A stretch of 6,199 nucleotides of DNA from an uncultured Ignavibacteria bacterium (GTDB lineage Bacteria > Bacteroidota > Ignavibacteria > SZUA-365): NCBI GenBank assembly GCA_913060595.1, contig CAJXSA010000237.1, forward strand, positions 1-6,199. The letters are read 5' to 3'. Below the pieces are notes generated by a model that did not search any database, was not told the DNA's origin, and saw only the letters and a program-made list of their open reading frames with translations. Every line of letters begins with the position of its first letter. The stretch's first letter is position 1. Below, one piece after another: positions 1 to 5,142 of this stretch. The position numbers were made by a program, and so were the translations under genes.

Positions 1-1033
1 TGTTTTCCTCCGTTGCGGGGAGCAGTGTCGGGGATGAGGGGAAGGACGATGCGCCGTAGCTGAATAGCACGATGCGGAACTGGTCGATGCTGCGCAGCTG
101 GCGCAGAATGCCGGTGACGGCATCACGCACGGTGCGAATCTGCGTGATGCCCATGCTGCCCGAGGCGTCGAGCACGAAGGTCAGATCGCGCGGCTGCGTA
201 TTGCTGCCCTCGGACGGCTGCACCGGATGCCAGGTCATAAAATACGGATCGGGAAACTCGTCGTCGGGATCGACATAACTCAGCGCCGGGAAGAAGGAGA
301 ACAGTTCCCGCTGTTCGAATGCCAGTTCGAAATCCTTGCCGTAGAACTGGTCTTCCTCTCCGAAGTCGACGGTAAACTTCCTGTCCCCCTGTCTTCGCAC
401 CGCGCATATCATCGGATTGTCGTCGTAATTCGTGGTGATGGCGCCCACGGGCAGCTGCGATTCCACGTTGATATGCAGCGAGGTGGTTTCCACGGGCTGC
501 GTCTGATAGCCCTGCAGGTTCATCGGGTAGCGGAAATGCACCATGCCGTTCTGCGTCAGCGGCAGCGTGGTGAAATAGCGCAGCTCGATGCGTCGTGCAC
601 TGAAGGGCGCAATGGGAAAGACCTTGAGCTGAAAGCGGTTTTTCCCCAGGGATTCGAGAATGGCCGGATCCCTGCGCTGCCCGACGACCACGCTGTCATA
701 CAGCCGTTCGGCTTCTTCCTTCGTCTTGACGACGAAGGTCAGCCGCTGCCCGTTCACCCACAGCCAGAGGCCGTCGACGCTGGCATTGTCCGGCAGCTGA
801 AAGGCGTAGAAGCCCTCGAGCGTGATATTGTTTTCATTGAAAAACTCTTCGTCCACATGCGTCACCGCCAGCTGTCCCGCAATGGTGACGTTTGTGCGTA
901 TGTGGCTGATGCGCAGGTTGTACACCGGGTTTTCCGTGCCCGGACGCCGCGCATACAGCACGCCGGCGATGGCCGACGTGGTGCCGAGGCAGAGCAGTGC
1001 AAGGACGAGAAGAAGTTGTGTCGCGGTTTTCAT
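1..1033 (-). CDS. VIT domain + vWA domain exported protein (C-terminus beyond window)
   Basis: Partial gene: 344 codons from an ATG at 1033, open to the window edge. Residues 1-23 look like a Sec signal peptide (MKTATQLLLVLALLCLG..., likely cleavage near AIA/G). Residues about 37-171 match a VIT domain (the N-terminal domain of inter-alpha-trypsin inhibitor heavy chains): the 'EEAERLYDSVVVGQ' block at 106-119, then 'FQLKVFPIAPFSARRIELRY' at 134-153. A vWA domain begins near 283, with an intact metal-ion adhesion (MIDAS) motif D289-x-S291-x-S293 in 'FVLDASGSMG'. The rest of the vWA domain and any sorting tail lie outside. Such proteins are usually extracytoplasmic and bind proteins or matrix; the ligand is unknown. 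The start is supported by GGAGG at 1044-1040, six bases before the ATG. It follows the vWA gene by 81 bases and has its own candidate ECF promoter, so it may be expressed separately from the upstream operon. Confidence 0.9.
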   Translation of the reverse strand, partial: MKTATQLLLVLALLCLGTTSAIAGVLYARRPGTENPVYNLRISHIRTNVTIAGQLAVTHVDEEFFNENNITLEGFYAFQLPDNASVDGLWLWVNGQRLTFVVKTKEEAERLYDSVVVGQRRDPAILESLGKNRFQLKVFPIAPFSARRIELRYFTTLPLTQNGMVHFRYPMNLQGYQTQPVETTSLHINVESQLPVGAITTNYDDNPMICAVRRQGDRKFTVDFGEEDQFYGKDFELAFEQRELFSFFPALSYVDPDDEFPDPYFMTWHPVQPSEGSNTQPRDLTFVLDASGSMGITQIRTVRDAVTGILRQLRSIDQFRIVLFSYGASSFPSSPTLLPATEEN

Positions 1034-1084
1034 CGGAGCCCTCCGCTTCCTGTGGTGTCGGTTTCATGTGATGGACAACGGAAT

Positions 1085-1113
1085 GACACCGAAGAAGAGG
1101 GATCGTTCCCCCG
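1085..1113 (-). promoter_or_regulatory. Candidate ECF-sigma promoter of the VIT/vWA gene
   Basis: Reading the minus strand, CGGGGGAACGA (1113-1103) is followed after 13 bases by GTGTC (1089-1085), so GGAAC and GTC are 17 bases apart. GGAAC-type -35 and GTC-type -10 elements are typical of ECF promoters. The same 11-mer, spacing and GTGTC occur upstream of the sigma gene at 5024-4996. The site lies wholly in the intergenic gap, beginning two bases after the upstream stop codon, and would give a leader of roughly 45 bases. Sequence identity of the two sites is seen; use by this sigma factor is inferred. Confidence 0.68.
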
Positions 1114-1114
1114 C

Positions 1115-2353
1115 TCAGGGAAGGACGGTCATTTTTCCTGTACGCATCTGCGCACCGCCGGTGAGCCGGTAGAAATACACACCCGGCGTGAGCGCATGCG
1201 GTCGCCAGCGCACGGTATGCGTGCCCGGTGCGAAACGCTGTTCGGAGACGGTGGCCACTTCGCGGCCGAGTTCGTCGTACAGGCGCAGCGCCAGCTGCCG
1301 TTCAACCCCGCCGTCGAGAGTGAAGCGGAAATGCAGCGCGGCGGCGTGCGCGGAGACCGGGTTCGGCCAGCTCTGTCCGAGCGTGAACAGCTGCGCGGCG
1401 GGCGCCGCGTCCACTGCGGTGACCTGCTGCGCCAGGAAGGTGCGCTCCACCCACACGCTGTCGTCGCAGGCTTCGAGACGCAGGCGTATGAGCGTGTTGT
1501 TCATATCCACGGTCTTGGTCCTGCGCACGAGGCGATGCTCGTCGAACTCGCGCTGGAAAAATCCCGGCAGCGTGGTGAACAGCATGCCCAGTTCGTCGAC
1601 CGTCGTCACCCTGTAGTATTTCCCGCCGCTCTCCCGCGCGATTTCGCGCAGGGGGGTGGAGTCGAACTGATCCCCTATCCCCACCATGAAAATGCGGACA
1701 CCGTGATAGAGCGCGTCGTCGATGAGCCTCTCCTTCGAGATGCTGCTGGCGTTGTCGCCGCCGGTGGTGACGACGAGAATGATGCGCAGCGTCTGCTGGC
1801 CGTTGGTGATCAGCTCGATGATGCCGAGGTTGATCGCGTCATACAGCGCGCGGTCCCCGCCGGGCGCCATGGCGTTCATCGCCTCCTTCATCGCGTTGCG
1901 GTCGTCACTCAGGAAGGTGCGCACGGTGGGACGGTCGGCGTAGGACAGTATGGCCGCGCGCTGGCAGGACTGCGACATCGTATCCACGAAGAGCCCGCCC
2001 GCCTGTGCGAGCAGCGTCAGATCTCCCGCATCGATGCCGTTGGAGTTGTCAAAGGCCAGAGCCAGGTCGTAGCAGGAATTGCGCGTGGGGGAGGCAGGAC
2101 GATCGATCGAGTAATCCGTCGTCGCGATCAGTCCGAAGCGTTCCTCCAGTATCAGCTGTTCCTTCCGGAGATCGTAGATGACGCTGTCTCCGCAGAACGC
2201 GGAAAAATAGAGCTGGTAATAATAGTACTGCGGCGTGTTGGCCTTGAAGTAATTCAGCTCCAGCCGCGGCTGCGCGGCGAGGGGCGGCGCGGTGGACGCA
2301 GCCAGCGCCAGCAGGCAGAGCAGGAAGACGGTATGTATGCGGTGTCGTTTCAT
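1115..2353 (-). CDS. Secreted vWA-fold protein with T9SS type A sorting domain
   Basis: 412 residues from ATG 2353 to TGA 1115. Residues 1-27 form a signal peptide (MKRHRIHTVFLLCLLALAAS..., cleavage likely after LAA). Residues about 95-265 form a vWA fold: 'DLALAFDNSNGID' at 96-108, 'GGDRALYDAI' at 165-174, 'IILVVTTGGDN' at 191-201 and 'GVRIFMVGIGD' at 218-228. The metal site is degenerate: D102-x-S104-x-N106 instead of DxSxS, R168 where Thr is usual, and T197 where the TDG Asp is usual. Residues about 325-412 are a T9SS sorting tail: 'NPVS' 331-334, 'LYDELGREV' 359-367, 'PGVYFYRL' 390-397 and 'GKMTVL' 406-411. In T9SS bacteria this tail directs export and is usually cleaved on anchoring or release. 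Four cysteines (54, 94, 130, 296) could form disulfides. It follows the lipoprotein gene by 23 bases, so it is probably the last gene of the sigma operon. Its ligand and role are unknown. Confidence 0.88.
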   Translation of the reverse strand: MKRHRIHTVFLLCLLALAASTAPPLAAQPRLELNYFKANTPQYYYYQLYFSAFCGDSVIYDLRKEQLILEERFGLIATTDYSIDRPASPTRNSCYDLALAFDNSNGIDAGDLTLLAQAGGLFVDTMSQSCQRAAILSYADRPTVRTFLSDDRNAMKEAMNAMAPGGDRALYDAINLGIIELITNGQQTLRIILVVTTGGDNASSISKERLIDDALYHGVRIFMVGIGDQFDSTPLREIARESGGKYYRVTTVDELGMLFTTLPGFFQREFDEHRLVRRTKTVDMNNTLIRLRLEACDDSVWVERTFLAQQVTAVDAAPAAQLFTLGQSWPNPVSAHAAALHFRFTLDGGVERQLALRLYDELGREVATVSEQRFAPGTHTVRWRPHALTPGVYFYRLTGGAQMRTGKMTVLP

Positions 2354-2361
2354 GTCGTCAG

Positions 2362-2367
2362 CTCCTT
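2362..2367 (-). promoter_or_regulatory. Ribosome binding site that fixes the vWA gene start
   Basis: AAGGAG on the minus strand, eight bases before the ATG at 2353. The frame stays open to a GTG at 2407, but those 18 extra codons would overlap the upstream gene and put polar residues before an otherwise well-formed signal peptide. The ATG at 2353 is therefore preferred. Confidence 0.8.
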
Positions 2368-2376
2368 GCCTCCGCT

Positions 2377-3135
2377 TCAGGGAAGCAGCGGGATGCGGGG
2401 ATCCCACGGGTACGGGAGTTCATAATTGCTGGATGCGCCGCGCACGTTGATGAGGAAAATCGTGGCGCGGTACTCGGGTGCAGGGCGGAAGCGCGCGACG
2501 GGCTGCGATGCATAGCGCACGAGCACGTTGGAAAAAAGGTTGAGGCTTTCGAACGGCGTCGACGGCAGGTTTTCAAGCCGTCCCTCCACGTAGGCGTACA
2601 GGCTTTGCTCGCCGGCGCCGTACACGCTTTCCCCCGCGTCGAAGCGGCGGTTGCCGTTGTCGTCCATGAACAGCACGATGACGCTCACCGCGATGCGGGT
2701 GCAGCCGTATGCGCTGAAATACTCGGGAGGAATCACAGCGCTGAACGGCAGTCCCGTTGCGGGAATGTCGAGGTAGTTGGCAGAGACCGAGTACAGGTCG
2801 CGGTACGGCAGGGAACTGGTGTCCGGGGGAATGCACACCACGGAGACCCGCAGGCCGCTCCCTGAAAACCGCTCCAGTTCGAACGATGTCGTATCCACAA
2901 GCGCCTCGAAACGTATGGTTGTCTGCACCACCGCCGCGGAATCACCCCAGTCGATGGGACATTCGTTGGAAGGTATGACACGCACCGGGGGAGCGTCGGT
3001 GGGCGGCGAACACGCCGCCGCGAACAGGCACAGCAGGGCCGCGCCCGCGGCGACGCCGCGGAGTACCGTGCGCCGGAGCTTCGCACAAACAGCGTGCGAA
3101 GCGGACGCCATCGCTCGCCGGAACGGTGTTGTCAT
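2377..3135 (-). CDS. Putative lipoprotein with EF-hand-like loop, in the sigma operon
   Basis: 252 residues from ATG 3135 to TGA 2377; family not recognised. The N-terminus has basic residues (K19, R21, R22, R26), a hydrophobic stretch at 28-41, and Cys42 in 'LCLFAAAC', a loose lipobox with Ala rather than Leu at -3. Membrane anchoring through Cys42 is likely but not certain. The mature part is beta-rich and resembles no enzyme I know. Residues 158-169 (DDNGNRRFDAGE) fit EF-hand spacing: D158, N160, N162, D166 and E169 at loop positions 1, 3, 5, 9 and 12, with F165 at 8. Such loops occur in dockerin-like and other extracellular Ca-binding segments. The start is one base after the stop of the anti-sigma gene (TGA-C-ATG), with no clear Shine-Dalgarno, suggesting translational coupling. 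An ATG at 3111 would also keep the signal sequence. An upstream in-frame ATG at 3300 is unlikely because it lies inside the preceding gene. Confidence 0.72.
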   Translation of the reverse strand: MTTPFRRAMASASHAVCAKLRRTVLRGVAAGAALLCLFAAACSPPTDAPPVRVIPSNECPIDWGDSAAVVQTTIRFEALVDTTSFELERFSGSGLRVSVVCIPPDTSSLPYRDLYSVSANYLDIPATGLPFSAVIPPEYFSAYGCTRIAVSVIVLFMDDNGNRRFDAGESVYGAGEQSLYAYVEGRLENLPSTPFESLNLFSNVLVRYASQPVARFRPAPEYRATIFLINVRGASSNYELPYPWDPRIPLLP

Positions 3136-3136
3136 G

Positions 3137-4393
3137 TCAGAAACGGTAGCGTATGCCGTATGATAGCCCGAGACTGTGACTGGTGAAAAGCTTGTCCTTG
3201 TAACGGTACGCCAGCAGTGTGCCGTTCGCACCGACAATAATACTGAATTGATCGATGGGAGACAGGGCCACGGCGAGGCGACCGCCGAGTATCGGACCAT
3301 GGTCCGCGCCGCCCAGCATCATGGTCAGCTCCGGCGTCACACCGGTCCATACCGGCAGGGAGAAGCGGTAAAACGCACCGCCGAAGGTCAGTGCCGGCTG
3401 CTGCTGGAAAAGGTATATCGAGTCGCGGTCAACGCTGTAATAATCCATGGCGAAGGACTTCTGTCCCACGGTCACGCCTGCCGCGTGGTTGCGGTCGAAT
3501 CTCCACGCCGCCGAGGCGGCGAACTGCTGCTGATTGCGGTCCACCCCGAGGCGGTCATAATCGATGTACGGATATGTCGTCAGATGCTCGCGCTGCAGCT
3601 CGATTTCGATGCGGCCCGGGAGACGAAGCTCCGTGCGCTGCCGCGGGGCCTCGATGATCTGCAGGGGACGTTGATGCTGCGCGGTGTGCACGAGGGCGAT
3701 GGACATCGTGTCCACCACGCGCGCGACCACGCGCGGCGCCGATGCACCGGACGCATCCGCGACGTACACGGTGTCCACGCGGGTCACGTACACGTTGCGG
3801 TACACGATGCGCGGGGTGGCTTCCTCACCTCCGCCGGACACGGCCAGCGTCGCAGCACCACGGTCGTCGGCGGCAGTCCCGCCGCGATTCGCTTCACTCT
3901 CGTCCGGGTCTTCTGCTGTCATCACACTATGCTGCGAGCCTTCGCTGCGCGCGTCCGTGGCCGCATTCTCCGCCGTCAGTGCCTGCTCCGAGGCCGGCAT
4001 GCCGCCGCTCTCCGGTGCGATGCGGTCATGCAGATACCAGCCCGCGCCGAACAGGGAAAGTCCGAGAATGACGGCGCCGATGATGCGCGTCGCGCTCCAC
4101 CAGCCCGCCGCCGTCAGCGCCGCACCACCTGCTGCCGCGCCGCCTGCTGCCGCGCCGCCCGCCGCTGCGCCGCCCGCCGCTGCAATGCCCGCGGCTGCGA
4201 GCACAACGGAGTCGAGGTGCGAGGGAACGGCGCTCGTGCGCGCATCGGCGGCGATGACGGACTGCACGCTGAGATAGGAGTGAAAGAGGGCGCGTTTCTC
4301 GGGGGAGACCGAGAGAATGTGGAGAAACTCCGTCTCCTCCGCGGGCGAAAGGGCGCCGTCGAGAAATGCCGATATGTGTTCTTCGAAATTCAT
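3137..4393 (-). CDS. Anti-sigma factor fused to an outer-membrane-type beta-barrel
   Basis: 418 residues from ATG 4393 to TGA 3137, four bases after the sigma stop. No clear Shine-Dalgarno is visible, so translation is probably coupled. Residues 1-48 resemble zinc-free anti-sigma N-termini ('FLDGALSPAEETEFLHIL' at 10-27, then 'SPEKRALFHSY'). There is no Cys in the whole protein, which rules out a classical ZAS zinc motif. Residues 66-90 are an AAAGG repeat. Residues about 102-121 form one transmembrane helix (TRIIGAVILGLSLFGAGWYL). Residues 122-261 are a polar, largely acidic linker with a 'VYRNVYVTRVDTVYV' segment at 197-211. From about 262 to the end there are roughly eight alternating amphipathic strands separated by short turns, ending 'SYGIRYRF' with C-terminal Phe, the signature recognised in outer-membrane barrel proteins. 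The expected topology is N-terminus in the cytoplasm binding the sigma factor, with the C-terminus in the periplasm or outer membrane. Barrel insertion is inferred; a periplasmic beta domain is the alternative. Confidence 0.8.
   Translation of the reverse strand: MNFEEHISAFLDGALSPAEETEFLHILSVSPEKRALFHSYLSVQSVIAADARTSAVPSHLDSVVLAAAGIAAAGGAAAGGAAAGGAAAGGAALTAAGWWSATRIIGAVILGLSLFGAGWYLHDRIAPESGGMPASEQALTAENAATDARSEGSQHSVMTAEDPDESEANRGGTAADDRGAATLAVSGGGEEATPRIVYRNVYVTRVDTVYVADASGASAPRVVARVVDTMSIALVHTAQHQRPLQIIEAPRQRTELRLPGRIEIELQREHLTTYPYIDYDRLGVDRNQQQFAASAAWRFDRNHAAGVTVGQKSFAMDYYSVDRDSIYLFQQQPALTFGGAFYRFSLPVWTGVTPELTMMLGGADHGPILGGRLAVALSPIDQFSIIVGANGTLLAYRYKDKLFTSHSLGLSYGIRYRF
4124..4198 (-). 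repeat. In-frame 15-base tandem repeat encoding AAAGG
   Basis: Five tandem 15-base units inside the anti-sigma gene. Four encode exact AAAGG (residues 71-90) and the first is a variant, AAAGI (66-70). The DNA units differ at silent positions (gctgccgcg versus gccgctgcg on the plus strand), so the array is not freshly duplicated. It lies between the sigma-binding region and the transmembrane helix. Because the unit is a multiple of three, copy-number change would alter tether length without a frameshift. Confidence 0.88.
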
Positions 4394-4397
4394 TGCA

Positions 4398-4949
4398 TCA
4401 AACCCGTGTCATGCCTGGAGAGAGCAGTTCGCGCAGCTTCCGGCGTGCCCGGAAAATGCGCTTGCGTACGGTGGATACCGGGACGGAGGTCAGCCCGGCG
4501 ATTTCGTCGTAGCTGTAGCCTTCGTACTCACAGAGCAGCAGTGCGTCGCGGTTGTCGTCGGGCAGCTGCCGCAGGGCGGCATGCAGCTCCGCGTGATCAT
4601 CCGGATCGGCTTCCTCCCCGCCGGGGAGGATGTCACGGAGATCGTCCACGTCTTTCGCGTACTTGCGGTCCCGTATGCAGTTGTAGCAGCGGTTCCGCGC
4701 CGAGCGCAGCAGATAGGCCCGGATGTTGTCGATCTGCTGTCCTTCGCGGATTTTCTCCAGCAGGTTGACGAACACTTCCTGGAAAATGTCTTCCGCGAGG
4801 GGACGGTCGCCGAGAAAACGCGTACAGAACAGGTACACGCCCTGTTTGTGACGGGCGTACAGATCCGCGAACGCAGCGTTGTCCCCCTCCCGGATTCGCC
4901 GCTGCAGAACGAGATCCTGCGTTTCGGTCTGGCTCACGTTGCTTAGCAC
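4398..4949 (-). CDS. ECF-type RNA polymerase sigma factor
   Basis: 183 residues, a normal length for a two-domain ECF (group 4 sigma-70) factor that redirects RNA polymerase to its own promoters. Residues about 20-96 form sigma region 2: 'FADLYARHKQGVY' (27-39), 'AEDIFQEVFVNLLEKI' (52-67), then 'RAYLLRSARNRCYNCIRD' (77-94). A short acidic linker (101-118) follows. Region 4 is about 121-176: 'LRQLPDDNRDALLL', 'YSYDEIAGLTSVPVSTVRKRI' as the helix-turn-helix for the -35 element, and 'RARRKLRELL'. The start is GTG at 4949, with AGGA at 4958-4955 five bases upstream; the ATG overlapping it out of frame meets a stop after one codon. The next gene begins four bases after the stop and encodes its probable anti-sigma partner. 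Two candidate promoters lie upstream, one matching a site before the VIT/vWA gene. The ECF subgroup cannot be assigned by eye. Confidence 0.95.
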   Translation of the reverse strand: MLSNVSQTETQDLVLQRRIREGDNAAFADLYARHKQGVYLFCTRFLGDRPLAEDIFQEVFVNLLEKIREGQQIDNIRAYLLRSARNRCYNCIRDRKYAKDVDDLRDILPGGEEADPDDHAELHAALRQLPDDNRDALLLCEYEGYSYDEIAGLTSVPVSTVRKRIFRARRKLRELLSPGMTRV

Positions 4950-4995
4950 ATCGTTCCTGTCAATTCGACGCGTATCGAAGCACGGTCACGAATAG

Positions 4996-5024
4996 GACAC
5001 ATGAACGGGGGTGTCGTTCCCCCG
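4996..5024 (-). promoter_or_regulatory. Candidate autoregulatory ECF promoter of the sigma operon
   Basis: On the minus strand CGGGGGAACGA (5024-5014) is followed after 13 bases by GTGTC (5000-4996); GGAAC and GTC are 17 bases apart. A transcript starting about eight bases further on would have a leader of roughly 40 bases before the GTG start. The core is identical in sequence and spacing to the site at 1113-1085. ECF sigma operons commonly autoregulate, which fits. Recognition by this sigma factor is inferred. Confidence 0.68.
5006..5024. repeat. Perfect 6-bp inverted repeat overlapping the ECF -35 element
   Basis: CGGGGG (5006-5011), a seven-base spacer, then CCCCCG (5019-5024). It covers the proposed -35 element of the sigma promoter. 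It also lies in the leader of any transcript from the upstream sigma70-like promoter, where it could fold into a G+C-rich hairpin. The matching promoter at 1085-1113 lacks the second arm, so the palindrome is specific to the sigma operon. It could be an operator or a leader hairpin, or be incidental. Confidence 0.6.
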
Positions 5025-5061
5025 GTGGAATTATTTGTTTCGGAGCTGTGTATCCGGGAAA

Positions 5062-5090
5062 AACATAGCGGAAAGCGCAGGCAGAGTCAA
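5062..5090 (-). promoter_or_regulatory. Candidate housekeeping (sigma70-like) promoter of the sigma operon
   Basis: Minus strand TTGACT (5090-5085), exactly 17 bases, then TATGTT (5067-5062), close to the TTGACA/TATAAT consensus. The TATGTTTT run also resembles the Bacteroidota -7 element TAnnTTTG. Transcription would start near 5055, giving a leader of about 105 bases that includes the 5006-5024 palindrome. This could supply basal sigma expression. No rho-independent terminator for the upstream ABC-F gene was found between its stop at 5143 and this site, so readthrough is possible. Confidence 0.55.
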
Positions 5091-5142
5091 GGGGATTGCC
5101 CGCAGGAATGGAATGGGGACGGGGAGCGATCAAAGGTGTTCG

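Noticed and set aside
1054..1090. Inverted repeat GGTGTC/GACACC between the two vWA genes
   Set aside because: Only six base pairs with a 25-base loop and no following T-run. One arm is part of the candidate -10 region, so it is not convincing as a terminator.
227..2425. 732-codon open frame on the plus strand
   Set aside because: It runs antisense across the VIT/vWA and vWA genes. Its translation shows no recognisable domain, while the minus-strand frames have signal peptides, vWA motifs and a T9SS tail. Long antisense frames are expected in high-G+C DNA.
3136..3300. Longer start (ATG 3300) for the lipoprotein gene
   Set aside because: It would overlap the anti-sigma gene by more than 160 bases and bury the signal sequence behind about 55 non-hydrophobic residues. 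ATG 3135, one base after the upstream stop, fits better.
3176..4768. 530-codon open frame on the plus strand
   Set aside because: It is antisense to the anti-sigma/barrel gene and part of the sigma gene. The translation is Arg/Ala/Gly/His-rich without motifs, as expected for a shadow of G+C-rich coding DNA.
4317..4946. 209-codon open frame on the plus strand
   Set aside because: It is the reverse of the clear ECF sigma gene, with no motif of its own.
5006..5040. Hairpin followed by a T-rich run on the plus strand, resembling a rho-independent terminator
   Set aside because: No plus-strand gene ends here, and on the minus strand no T-run follows the stem. The T-rich stretch is also interrupted and several bases away from the stem.
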